A stretch of DNA of 36,366 nucleotides, from assembly GCA_934086145.1 (NCBI GenBank), contig CAKOHV010000021.1, positions 1 to 36,366 on the forward strand, given 5' to 3'. Shown piece by piece: positions 15,003 through 23,181 of this stretch. A program made the position numbers and the translations under genes. The first letter of the stretch is position 1; each line of letters begins with the position of its first letter. The stretch is from an uncultured Bacilli bacterium. GTDB taxonomy: Bacteria > Bacillota_I > Bacilli_A > RF39 > UBA660. The notes under the pieces were generated by a model. That model searched no databases. It was not told the DNA's origin and worked only from the letters and a program-made list of their open reading frames with translations.

Positions 15003-15809
15003 TTACCTCCTTATATCATAAAAAATACAATGTTTACATAACTCGTGAATCTTTTTATTATTTAAAAAGCCATTTTTAATATTTATAAACAACTCGCTGT
15101 TTATTATATCATCTAATTTCTGTTTGTAAATATTTCCTAACCTAATCAAGCCTTCACTATCTAAACAACACGGAACAACTGTACCATCAACTAAAACGCC
15201 AATATGACTTCGGCATCCTAAGCATGAACCATCCTCTGAAAAATAATCATTATTTAAATCGGGCCAAATAAACTCATTATCGAATTCCAAAAAAATATTA
15301 TGACTTAATTTGACATTATTATTTTCTGTAATCGCAACATGATACTTTTCTTCTAACTTACTTATGATTTCTTTTCTAAAAGGACTTTTAGCCCATAATC
15401 TATAAGAAATATAGGTCCCATTTTGCACCATTTTATCTGTTGCTTCAAACAAATCATTAAAATACTCATTTAAACTTTTTCCATTTTCTAGAGCAAAGCC
15501 ATGTAACGACACATTTACCTGTCTTACATTCTTATTATCCATTATTTTTTTTATAAAATACCCATTAGACGTTAAATTTATTAAAAAGCCTTCTTCATGA
15601 GCCACATCTATCAATTCATTAATCATAGGATGTAATAAGGGTTCCCCCATAACATGAAAATACAAGTATTTTGTATATCCCTTTAATTCTTCTAACAGCT
15701 TCTTAAAATTATCTAAAGAAATAAACTCTTTTTTCCTTTTTGTTCCATGACAAAAACGACAATTAAGATTACATACATTGGTAATTTCTACATAAATTTT
15801 TTTAAACAT
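15003..15809 (-). CDS. radical SAM/SPASM domain protein
   Basis: The N-terminus carries the radical SAM cluster motif CNLNCRFC (Cys 13, 17, 20; CX3CX2C), followed by the usual half-barrel with FHVMGEPLLHP and NLTSNGYFI. The C-terminus has an SPASM-like set of cysteines: CLGC, then DGTVVPCC, then CKHC, for one or two extra iron-sulphur clusters. SPASM enzymes commonly modify peptides (RiPPs) or activate sulphatases by Cys/Ser oxidation; the substrate here is unknown and no obvious precursor peptide lies nearby. I chose ATG at 15807-15809 because ATAGGTG is 5 nt upstream and the earlier in-frame start overlaps the promoter. 268 aa. First gene of a four-gene operon ending with uvrA and a 126-aa protein. 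Confidence 0.88.
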   Translation of the reverse strand: MFKKIYVEITNVCNLNCRFCHGTKRKKEFISLDNFKKLLEELKGYTKYLYFHVMGEPLLHPMINELIDVAHEEGFLINLTSNGYFIKKIMDNKNVRQVNVSLHGFALENGKSLNEYFNDLFEATDKMVQNGTYISYRLWAKSPFRKEIISKLEEKYHVAITENNNVKLSHNIFLEFDNEFIWPDLNNDYFSEDGSCLGCRSHIGVLVDGTVVPCCLDSEGLIRLGNIYKQKLDDIINSELFINIKNGFLNNKKIHELCKHCIFYDIRR

Positions 15810-15825
15810 AACAACACCTATCGTC

Positions 15826-15854
15826 ATTATAGCACACAAACATTTGTTTCACAA
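15826..15854 (-). promoter_or_regulatory. promoter of the radical SAM-uvrA operon
   Basis: TTGTGA (15849-15854), 17-nt spacer, TATAAT (15826-15831), with an extended -10 (TGCTATAAT). The -35 box continues directly from the T-tract of the terminator of the preceding gene. Confidence 0.82.
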
Positions 15855-15882
15855 AAAATATTCTCCTTTTAGAGAATATTTT
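15855..15882 (-). terminator. terminator of the SDR/228-aa operon
   Basis: Perfect 11-bp stem AAAATATTCTC / GAGAATATTTT, 6-nt loop, then T-run. It overlaps the stop codon of the 228-aa gene by two bases and leads straight into the -35 of the radical SAM promoter. Confidence 0.85.
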
Positions 15883-16567
15883 ATAAACCTAGCGTTTCAT
15901 ATTTCTTATTGCCTAACGCATCAGCTTCCTCATTAATTCCTTTTATTGCTGCAACAATTTCTTCACTCGTCTTATTGGAAACGAAATCATAAAAATCAAG
16001 TTCTTCCCCTATCGGTGAATCCATCGTATCTGTACTAGAGTTTTTTATTGCTGGAATAATTAAGCTTTTCTTTTGACTATTGTGCATTTGATTAAAAGTT
16101 CTTAAAATACCATCAACTTCCAAACCGGTATAAGCTGCCTTTTCACCACCTAAAACTGCCATCGGAATATCCTTATTTTCAGCACGCGCTTGTTCTTCTT
16201 CCATTTTTAATAATTCAGGTATTGTATGCAACCCAAAAACCCCATAAGGTTTCTGCTTATCATATTCTAAATACTCATGATACTTATCTAATTTAACATT
16301 ATCTCCTCGTTCCAAATGTTTACTAATTAATTGATCAGCCGTCAATAAGTCAACTTTTACATTTTCTTTCATATTTTTATATTTACCATCTTCCATTAAA
16401 CAATAAAAAGATAAATAATCATCAATATAAGAATACAAAATCACATCATAAATAATCTTTCCATCAATTGATGTTGTAATAGTAGTTAATCCTTTTCTTA
16501 CTGTATAACCCGCATAAATATATTTAGTTGGGAAATTTTTAAATATATTATTAAATATTTTTACCAC
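15881..16567 (-). CDS. 228-aa protein of unknown function
   Basis: No family recognised. The product is soluble, with a beta-rich N-terminal half (about 15-60: YIYAGYTVRKGLTTITTSID, DVILYSYIDDYLSFYCLMED) and a helical, charged second half. There is no clear catalytic motif. It overlaps the upstream SDR gene by 17 nt and ends in a terminator, so the two form an operon. The start is uncertain: the only canonical candidate is GTG at 16565-16567, and that GTG lies within AGAGGTGGT, which itself looks like a Shine-Dalgarno site. A non-standard start (ATA or ATT) a few codons later would have better spacing. The next Met is about 58 residues in. Confidence 0.7.
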   Translation of the reverse strand: MVKIFNNIFKNFPTKYIYAGYTVRKGLTTITTSIDGKIIYDVILYSYIDDYLSFYCLMEDGKYKNMKENVKVDLLTADQLISKHLERGDNVKLDKYHEYLEYDKQKPYGVFGLHTIPELLKMEEEQARAENKDIPMAVLGGEKAAYTGLEVDGILRTFNQMHNSQKKSLIIPAIKNSSTDTMDSPIGEELDFYDFVSNKTSEEIVAAIKGINEEADALGNKKYETLGL

Positions 16568-17318
16568 CTCTTACTTTTTTGTTTTGAATATGATAAACAA
16601 TCTTTAAAGACATTTTATTTGAAATAAAACGATTCAAAAACAATCCTAATCGAACAGTCACTCCAGGAACTATCAATAATTTGCCTTTTAAGCACTTATC
16701 AATTCCATATTTTGCTACATATTCACTAGATAGTCCTTTTAGATTAAATGAACCACCAGCCGTTTTATTAAAGTTAGTATTTACCGGTCCTGGACATAAA
16801 CAACTTACTCTAACATGACTTTTTACTCTTCTTAATTCCTCATATAAAGCCAAAGTCCACTTAGTAACATAATTTTTCGAAGCATAGTAAGTATTCAAAA
16901 GCGGTCCACTCAAAAAACCTGCACTACTAGCGATATTTAATATATGACCAGTATCTCGTTTCATCATTTGCGGCAAAAAAAGTTTCGTTAAAATATGAAC
17001 AGCTTTAATATTCAAGTCAATCATTTCCAACTCTCTATTTAAATCAGTTTCCCAAGTATTACCAAATAAACCAAAACCTGCTCCATTAACTAACAAATCA
17101 ATTTCTAAATCTTTTACTTCTTCAAATAATTTATAACAATTCTCCGTCTTACTTAGATCATAAGCCATAACTTTTGTTTTTGTTTTTATTTTAGCAGCAA
17201 CTTTCATTAAACTTTCTTTATCACGACTAACCAAAATCACATCATACCCAAGATCGCCTAGATAGTAAGCCATATCTCGGCCTATACCACTACTAGCTCC
17301 TGTAACCAGTGCTCTCAT
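16551..17318 (-). CDS. short-chain dehydrogenase/reductase (classical SDR)
   Basis: NAD(P)-dependent oxidoreductase with a Rossmann fold. Near the N-terminus is TGASSGIG for the cofactor; VNGAGFG follows at strand 4, and the catalytic Ser-Tyr-Lys appears as IASSAGFLSG and YYASK. An LCPGPVNTNF segment follows. It most resembles the DltE/YqjQ-like short-chain reductases of Firmicutes, whose substrates are mostly unknown. I chose ATG at 17316-17318 (MRALVTGASSG, 255 aa) because GATGGGTGA sits 5 nt upstream; an upstream start would add 18 residues not usual for the family. Followed, with overlap, by a 228-aa unknown gene. Confidence 0.9.
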   Translation of the reverse strand: MRALVTGASSGIGRDMAYYLGDLGYDVILVSRDKESLMKVAAKIKTKTKVMAYDLSKTENCYKLFEEVKDLEIDLLVNGAGFGLFGNTWETDLNRELEMIDLNIKAVHILTKLFLPQMMKRDTGHILNIASSAGFLSGPLLNTYYASKNYVTKWTLALYEELRRVKSHVRVSCLCPGPVNTNFNKTAGGSFNLKGLSSEYVAKYGIDKCLKGKLLIVPGVTVRLGLFLNRFISNKMSLKIVYHIQNKKVRGGKNI

Positions 17319-17372
17319 ATTATCACCCATCTCTATTTTACCAAAATTCTTTAAAATATAATATTTTTTCAA

Positions 17373-17397
17373 AAAAAAAGAAAAAATTTCTTTTTTT
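17373..17397 (-). terminator. possible ppaC terminator
   Basis: Stem AAAAAAAGAAA / TTTCTTTTTTT with a 3-nt loop, overlapping the ppaC stop. It has only one G-C pair, so efficiency is doubtful; readthrough into the SDR gene is possible. Confidence 0.45.
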
Positions 17398-19006
17398 ATA
17401 AGTTTTCAAGTAAAGGAGGTAACATTTGTTTTTTACGAGATACAAATCCATCCATATAAACTCCTTGAGATACTTCTATACCATAAGAGTCTTCCAAGAT
17501 TTCTTTTGCATTCTCATTATAGAACAAATATGAACCATTCTTTATTATATCCGTAACAAATAATAAGGCAATTTTATATCCACCATTTTCACACATTTTA
17601 TTTAATGAATTAATAATGTCATCTTTTATTGCATTTATTTGTTCTAAATCCATTGTCATAACTTGACCAATTGCCATATTAGATTCACTCAATTTAAATG
17701 ATTTTATATCAGAATTAATAATTTCTTCAACTGTCATTCCCGCTACTGATGATGCAGCCTTAAACATTTCATATCCATATTCGTAAGGATCAACCATTGC
17801 AATTTTAGCCAACTTTTTACCAACTTCAATATCAAGATCAGTCGTTGTAGGTGACTTAAACAACAAAGTGTCCGATAAAATTGCTGACAACATTATTCCG
17901 GCAATATTTTTAGGTATTTTAACGCCGGCTTCTTGAAACATTTTATATATAATTGTACAAGTACAACCAACTGGCATACTTCTAAAATTAATAGGAATAG
18001 CTGTACCCATCGTTCCTAAATTATGATGGTCAATAACCTCCATAATTAAAGCTTCATCAATACCGTCAACACTTTGTGATTGTTGATTATGATCTACTAA
18101 AATTACCGGTCTTTTTTGATAATTAGAAGAATCAATTAATTGAATCATTCCTAAACAAGTATTTTTCTTATCAACAATTGGATAATTAGTATGACCTAAT
18201 TTATTACTTACTTCAACAAAATAATCACGATAATCATTAATACTAAAAGTAACTGGTGTTGGATTTATATTAATTAATTTAACATAATTACATAACTTAA
18301 CCATATTAGAACATTTATAAGTTCCCATTGGTACAGATATAACATTAACTTTATTCTTACGAGCAATTTCTAAAAGTTCATCTGGTAACGTTATATTACT
18401 AACCAAAATTAATAACTTAATAGCTGAGTTAACAGCAAATTCCATTATTTTATAACGATCGCCAACAATTAAAATATCATCTCTCATTAAACTAATTCTA
18501 CTAATAAAAGTTTTACTCTTATATGTTGCCGCTAAAATATGACCTTCTATTTCATCATCAAAGCGTAAAATTTCTTGACCTTCTAAAGTATTTATAACAT
18601 TATCATAAGAAGTCTTAATATAATTCATATCACCTTCTATCAAATACTTAGATATCTCTTTAACATTAACGTACCCTGTTAACTTTTTTTCTTTATCAAC
18701 TAAAGGTAAACCTGTCGCTTTATATTTTAACAAGAATTGATAAGTAGAAAAAATTGATTCATGTTCCTCAACCATTGCTTCTTTATTATAATGCATGTTT
18801 CTTATTTGAACTTTAACATCATTTAAAAATTCTGGTTCTTTTACTTTAAAATAATTTAAAACAAATTTACTTTCTTTATTTAGAGCCCCTAGTACTCTTG
18901 GTTCTGTATCTCCACCTAATTTATTTTTTAAATAAGACAAACTAATACTGGCGCAAACAGAATCAGTATCTGGATTTTTATGACCAAATATATATGTTGT
19001 TTCCAT
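17396..19006 (-). CDS. ppaC: manganese-dependent inorganic pyrophosphatase with CBS/DRTGG regulatory insert
   Basis: Family II pyrophosphatase of the DHH superfamily; hydrolyses PPi to phosphate in the cytoplasm. The catalytic parts are split: GHKNPDTDSVCAS at residues 8-20 with metal-binding His and Asp, VDHNQ at 304-308, DHH at 326-328, and the substrate-binding SRKKQ at 523-527. About 230 residues are inserted between the first strand and the rest: a CBS segment at about 70-122, a DRTGG-like domain at about 125-240 and a second CBS segment at about 248-295. This layout is that of CBS-pyrophosphatases, which AMP/ADP inhibit and ATP or diadenosine polyphosphates activate. The 536-aa length fits. 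Single gene with an extended -10 promoter at 19038-19043. Confidence 0.94.
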   Translation of the reverse strand: METTYIFGHKNPDTDSVCASISLSYLKNKLGGDTEPRVLGALNKESKFVLNYFKVKEPEFLNDVKVQIRNMHYNKEAMVEEHESIFSTYQFLLKYKATGLPLVDKEKKLTGYVNVKEISKYLIEGDMNYIKTSYDNVINTLEGQEILRFDDEIEGHILAATYKSKTFISRISLMRDDILIVGDRYKIMEFAVNSAIKLLILVSNITLPDELLEIARKNKVNVISVPMGTYKCSNMVKLCNYVKLININPTPVTFSINDYRDYFVEVSNKLGHTNYPIVDKKNTCLGMIQLIDSSNYQKRPVILVDHNQQSQSVDGIDEALIMEVIDHHNLGTMGTAIPINFRSMPVGCTCTIIYKMFQEAGVKIPKNIAGIMLSAILSDTLLFKSPTTTDLDIEVGKKLAKIAMVDPYEYGYEMFKAASSVAGMTVEEIINSDIKSFKLSESNMAIGQVMTMDLEQINAIKDDIINSLNKMCENGGYKIALLFVTDIIKNGSYLFYNENAKEILEDSYGIEVSQGVYMDGFVSRKKQMLPPLLENL

Positions 19007-19037
19007 CTAACTTCACTTCTCCCACTACTATCTCCAT

Positions 19038-19043
19038 AGTATA
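19038..19043 (-). promoter_or_regulatory. ppaC promoter (extended -10)
   Basis: TGTGTTATACT on the minus strand gives a -10 (TATACT) with TGn extension, about 30 nt before the start codon. The -35 (TTTTAT) is weak. Confidence 0.55.
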
Positions 19044-19084
19044 ACACAACTATTTTACAAATAAAATAATCTCTAATACTAAAT

Positions 19085-20440
19085 TTATAATTTTTGAACT
19101 AAATCTCGATCAACCCATACTACCGGATCTTTTTTAAACCATTCTGGTAATTTTGAAAAATCATCAACGTCGGCATCTTCATAACTATCTAAATGAAATA
19201 AATTATAAGTATTGTCCTCTCCAACTAATTGATCTAATAAAACATAACCAGCTTTATTCATTGAACTATAAAAACAACTAATTACTTTTCGTTCACTTTC
19301 TGTAACTACTTGTGAAAAATATTTTTGAACTTCTAAAGCACCAGTAATTACCCCTAAATCATTTCGAACATAATCCTTTTCATAACATTTAGCAAATAAA
19401 TATAAATCAGGACATTCTTCTTTATACCACTTACGAAAAGAACACTTAACAACATAGTCCCCAACACGGAAAGTTCTAGTTGTACTACCTCTACCTAAAT
19501 CTTGAACTAAATTACAAGCCGTACTTTTTTTCATATAAGTATCAACATATCTTAAAAACTTGTCCCCTAAGCCACAGCGAAAAATATGTTCAACTATTTT
19601 CTCATCAATTTTGACAAATTTTTCTATTTTACTAGCAAAATCAGCACGAACATTTTCATCAATAGCAAATCTCTCATCTTTATACATTTCATATTTATAA
19701 TTACTTGACGTAACAAAAAATCTTGTTGCATCATCTTTAATCAAATAATCATATTTCTTTTCATTTTTCAGAAAATTCATTTTATTTCCATCTAATAGGG
19801 AAGCCAAAATATTACTATCATAGTTAGCAAAAATAAATTCTTTTAGTGCATAAAATGTTTTTTCGTCATTTATATGACTAAGCATAAAATAAGCTATCTT
19901 ACTTACTATTTGTTCACTGACCTTCTCAACAATCTTACCATCGGCATCCCTTTTAACTAAATAATCAAGAACATTAGGATAATATTTTAAAAATCTATTA
20001 GTTTGAATATCAGAACAAAAACTTTCTATCAATTCCAACATAAAATAGCCTCTTATTTCTAAATTATCATGATACAAAAGTTCCTTTAACCATTCTTCAT
20101 CGTGAAAAGCAATACAATATTTCAAAATCGAATAAGACAATGAATGTTTACGTAAAATCAATTCATCAAGATGCTCTTTTACATATTCCACAGACCACTT
20201 AGTTTTTCCTAAGAAAGAACTAAAAACACGATCTCTAAGTATAATTGAATTGTCTTTTTTTAAATACTCCAAGCAAAAGTCTTTATAATCTTCTAAACCA
20301 TAAACAAAAAGAAAAGCTGATTCAGGAGAACTCTCTACCAAGATATCAAAATCATGTGCAATTACTTTTTTAGTTTGCTCACAAACCTTACTTAATTCTA
20401 AATCATCATTTCTTTTTAAATTACTTGATTCCTCTTTCAT
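19085..20440 (-). CDS. 451-aa protein of unknown function with a kinase-like glycine loop
   Basis: Soluble protein with no named family that I recognise. Residues 1-300 are mostly helical and may form a HEAT/armadillo-like array (for example LKELLYHDNLEIRGYFMLEL). From about 313 there is a stretch like the N-lobe of a protein kinase: LGRGSTTRTFRVGDYVVKCS at 315-334, with GxGS, the later hydrophobic strand and a VVK lysine at 330-332. A hinge-like segment (AGYVLLDQL, about 397-405) follows. The protein ends soon after, at WVDRDLVQKL, without an HRD-loop plus DFG motif, so a full catalytic C-lobe is absent. It could be a pseudokinase-like ligand binder or an unrelated look-alike. It has its own strong promoter; no terminator is seen after it. 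Confidence 0.75.
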   Translation of the reverse strand: MKEESSNLKRNDDLELSKVCEQTKKVIAHDFDILVESSPESAFLFVYGLEDYKDFCLEYLKKDNSIILRDRVFSSFLGKTKWSVEYVKEHLDELILRKHSLSYSILKYCIAFHDEEWLKELLYHDNLEIRGYFMLELIESFCSDIQTNRFLKYYPNVLDYLVKRDADGKIVEKVSEQIVSKIAYFMLSHINDEKTFYALKEFIFANYDSNILASLLDGNKMNFLKNEKKYDYLIKDDATRFFVTSSNYKYEMYKDERFAIDENVRADFASKIEKFVKIDEKIVEHIFRCGLGDKFLRYVDTYMKKSTACNLVQDLGRGSTTRTFRVGDYVVKCSFRKWYKEECPDLYLFAKCYEKDYVRNDLGVITGALEVQKYFSQVVTESERKVISCFYSSMNKAGYVLLDQLVGEDNTYNLFHLDSYEDADVDDFSKLPEWFKKDPVVWVDRDLVQKL

Positions 20441-20467
20441 ATAAAATCCCCCTTTTTATGGTTTGTT

Positions 20468-20496
20468 ATTATAACACTGACCTTTAATTCATGCAA
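20468..20496 (-). promoter_or_regulatory. promoter of the 451-aa gene
   Basis: TTGCAT (20491-20496), 17-nt spacer, TATAAT (20468-20473), with extended -10 (TGTTATAAT). Follows the uvrB terminator within 10 nt. Confidence 0.82.
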
Positions 20497-20503
20497 ATTA
20501 AAA

Positions 20504-20523
20504 AGGATTAATCCCTTAATCCT
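20504..20523 (-). terminator. uvrB terminator
   Basis: Perfect 8-bp stem AGGATTAA / TTAATCCT, 4-nt loop, then a T-run on the minus strand, 2 nt past the uvrB stop. Confidence 0.85.
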
Positions 20524-20525
20524 CT

Positions 20526-22481
20526 TTATTCACTTTTCAATTCAAATAAGATATCACGAAGTTCCATTGCTCTTTCGAAATCTAACGCCTTGGCCGCTTC
20601 TTTCATTTCCGTTTCTATCTTAGCAATAATTTCTTGTTGTTCTTTCTTAGAACGTTTAACATTTCCTTTATCTTTCTTGACATCTGTCACATCGTTACTA
20701 ACTATTTCTCTTATTTCTTTGATAATTGTATGCGGAACTATACCATGTTTCAAATTATAATCTTCTTGAATTTTTCTCCTTCTTAAAGTTTCACTTATCG
20801 CTTCACTCATTGCTTCGCTCATATTATCAGCATACATAATAACGTGACCATTTTCATTTCTAGCTGCACGACCTATCGTTTGAATTAAACTTCTTGTACT
20901 ACGTAAAAAGCCTTGTTTATCAGCATCCATAATTGCTATTAGACTTACTTCTGGTATGTCAATTCCTTCACGCAACAAATTAATTCCAACTACACAATCA
21001 TATTTTCCCATTCGTAATTCTTGAATGATTTTTAATCGTTCCAAAGTTTTAATTTCACTATGTAAATAAGCTACTTTAATTCCAACATCTTTCAAATAAT
21101 TTGTTAACTCTTCAGCCATTCTAATGGTCAAAGTCGTAATTAAAACACGCTCATTTTTCTCTTTACGTAAATTAATTTGTTCAATAATATCATCAATTTG
21201 ACCTTCAGTTCCCTTAACTTCAATAGTTGGGTCTAGTAAACCAGTCGGTCTAATTATTTGTTCAACGCAATGTTGATTAACCTTTTCTAACTCATAATCA
21301 CCAGGGGTTGCTGATATGTAAATAGCTTGATTTATTTTACTTTCAAACTCATCATATTTTAAAGGCCTATTATCTAATGCACTTGGAAGACGAAAACCAT
21401 AATCAACCAAAGTTTGTTTACGCATTCGATCGCCATTATACATCCCTCTTACTTGAGGTAAAGTTACATGCGATTCATCAACAACAAGTAAAAAATCTTT
21501 AGGAAAAAAATCAATTAAACAGGAAGGAGTTTCCCCTTCTTCACGTAAAGCCAAATGACGCGAATAATTCTCAACGCCATTACAAAATCCGGTTTCTTTA
21601 AGCATTTCCAAATCATAATTGGTTCGTTCTTTTAACCTTTGTTCTTCAAGTAATTTATTATTTTCATGCAATACCTTTAAACGATCGGCCAATTCATTTT
21701 CAATACGTTTAATTGCTTCTTGCATTTTTTCAGGGCCTGTTACAAAGTGTGAAGCTGGAAAAATACTTATTGTCTTTTTATTTTGAATAACTGCTCCTGT
21801 TAGTGGATCAAATGTTACTATTCGATCAACTTCATCACCAAACAATTCAATTTTAATTCCATTTGATTTCTCATTTACTGGAATTATATCTATACTATCT
21901 CCTCTTACTCTAAATGTCCCACGATGAAAGTCCAAATCACTTCGTTCATAAGTCATATCAACCAGTTTATTTATTATCTCATTTCTCTTTATCGTTTGAC
22001 CAACTTCCACAGTCAACATCATTTTCTCGTATTCTTCTTTTTCTCCAATACCATAAATACAAGAAACTGAAGCAACTACTATAACATCACGATTATTTAT
22101 TAATGCACTCGTAGCTCCATGACGAAGTTCATCTATCTCATCATTAATTGAAGCATCTTTTTCAATATAAGTATCACTTTGTGGTACGTAAGCTTCTGGT
22201 TGATAATAATCGTAATAAGATACAAAGTATTCAACATGGTTTTCAGGAAACAACTCTTTAAATTCTGAATAAAGTTGACCAGCAAGCGTCTTATTATGCG
22301 CCAATACTAGAGTTGGTTTATTAACTTTAGCAATAACATTAGCTATCGTAAAAGTTTTACCTGTTCCCGTGGCTCCTAACAGTACCTGTTCCTTTTTACC
22401 ACTTTCTATTCCTTCAACCAGCTCCTCGATTGCTTGAGGTTGATCTCCAGATGGTTTATATTTTGATACTAAATTAAACAT
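20526..22481 (-). CDS. uvrB: excinuclease ABC subunit B
   Basis: Helicase-like subunit of nucleotide excision repair that verifies damage and recruits UvrC. Walker A GATGTGKT is at residues 36-43; YYDYYQPEAYVPQSDTYIEK marks the damage-probing beta-hairpin; DESH is the Walker B; GRAARN is helicase motif VI. The C-terminal UVR motif for UvrC contact is present (ALDFERAMELRDILFELK). I chose ATG at 22479-22481 (MFNLVSKYKPSGDQ, 651 aa), as AAGGAGGT lies 5 nt upstream; a start at 22535 would add 18 residues absent from the family. No GAAC-N4-GTTC LexA box is evident upstream. A decayed duplicate of its first 25 or so codons lies 300 bp upstream. Confidence 0.97.
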   Translation of the reverse strand: MFNLVSKYKPSGDQPQAIEELVEGIESGKKEQVLLGATGTGKTFTIANVIAKVNKPTLVLAHNKTLAGQLYSEFKELFPENHVEYFVSYYDYYQPEAYVPQSDTYIEKDASINDEIDELRHGATSALINNRDVIVVASVSCIYGIGEKEEYEKMMLTVEVGQTIKRNEIINKLVDMTYERSDLDFHRGTFRVRGDSIDIIPVNEKSNGIKIELFGDEVDRIVTFDPLTGAVIQNKKTISIFPASHFVTGPEKMQEAIKRIENELADRLKVLHENNKLLEEQRLKERTNYDLEMLKETGFCNGVENYSRHLALREEGETPSCLIDFFPKDFLLVVDESHVTLPQVRGMYNGDRMRKQTLVDYGFRLPSALDNRPLKYDEFESKINQAIYISATPGDYELEKVNQHCVEQIIRPTGLLDPTIEVKGTEGQIDDIIEQINLRKEKNERVLITTLTIRMAEELTNYLKDVGIKVAYLHSEIKTLERLKIIQELRMGKYDCVVGINLLREGIDIPEVSLIAIMDADKQGFLRSTRSLIQTIGRAARNENGHVIMYADNMSEAMSEAISETLRRRKIQEDYNLKHGIVPHTIIKEIREIVSNDVTDVKKDKGNVKRSKKEQQEIIAKIETEMKEAAKALDFERAMELRDILFELKSE

Positions 22482-22767
22482 AATGACCTCCTTATTGTGA
22501 CTCATATCAACCCAAAATTCGATTTTGAAGACCAAAAATTGGTATCTCCAAACTAATTAAATAGTTTGATTTTTTAGTGAATAGCAATTGACATGCATCT
22601 TGATACCCAAAACATAAAAAGTCCTAAATATCACTAATCGATATTATTTTATCACTTATTTTATAATAGTTTAAGATATTAAATCACCGATTGCATAATA
22701 CCACTTCAAAAATTAGAAACATCAACTTTATATACGTGATTCTAACAATCGAATATTTCTTTAAACC

Positions 22768-22857
22768 GCCCAACTTTTCTTTCAACCAGTTTCTCTTGAA
22801 GTTAATCTCCAGCCATTTTATATTTTAAAACTAAGTTAAACATGATGACCTCCTTAT
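22768..22857 (-). pseudogene. remnant of a duplicated uvrB 5' end
   Basis: On the minus strand it reads AATAAGGAGGTCATCATG, then Met-Phe-Asn-Leu-Val-Leu-Lys-Tyr-Lys-Met-Ala-Gly-Asp-stop. The true uvrB has the same Shine-Dalgarno site and MFNLVSKYKPSGDQ. Similarity continues past the stop: TTCAACCAG and CTCCAG blocks on the plus strand match 22412-22450, with a gap of about 7 nt. So this is a truncated, frameshifted copy of the uvrB start with its ribosome binding site still intact. The remaining 600 codons are gone. Confidence 0.8.
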
Positions 22858-23024
22858 TATTTTGTTTACTATTAACTAAATTATTAGTCCTAACAACTAC
22901 TCTTGACATTAAAAAAGTAATTAAAACATAACATTTATTTAAAAAAGTCATCATTTTACTTTTCAAACTAAGTAACATCACATAATGTTTTTGTTACATT
23001 ATTTTATTATTTTTGCATTAAAAA

Positions 23025-23051
23025 AACAAGATAATACCAAAATACCTTGTT
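23025..23051 (-). terminator. possible terminator of the VanZ-like gene
   Basis: Stem AACAAG / CTTGTT with a 15-nt AT-rich interior, followed by a T7 run on the minus strand, 130 nt past the stop codon. The short stem makes this uncertain. Confidence 0.45.
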
Positions 23052-23181
23052 CATATTTTATAATTTTTAAATTTACTATAAAACTTTATCTTTAAACAAC
23101 AAATTTAGCCAAAACATTTACAATAAATTTTTTACCCTATTACTTTTTTGATCCCAGAATTAATTAGCAACTTTACATTTT

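Larger units (their letters stand above)
22482..23181 (-). other. 700-bp gene-poor stretch upstream of uvrB
   Basis: No intact gene of meaningful length is visible on either strand. It contains the 5' region of uvrB (a possible TTAAAC-N17-TAAAAT promoter near 22660-22690), the remnant of a uvrB duplicate (separate entry) and a possible VanZ-gene terminator. Very AT-rich; most of it looks like decaying former coding sequence, by inference. Confidence 0.6.

Noticed and set aside
22482..22600. LexA/SOS operator ahead of uvrB
   Set aside because: No GAAC-N4-GTTC type site could be found by eye; AATCGAATTTTG does not fit the consensus.
22588..22620. Plus-strand TTGACA with an AT-rich box downstream
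   Set aside because: The -10 (AACATA) is poor, and no plus-strand gene follows.
22795..22860. Independent short gene in the uvrB-like remnant
   Set aside because: Only 13 codons before a stop, and sequence similarity to the start of uvrB explains it as a duplicate fragment; a leader-peptide role is kept only as an option in the findings.
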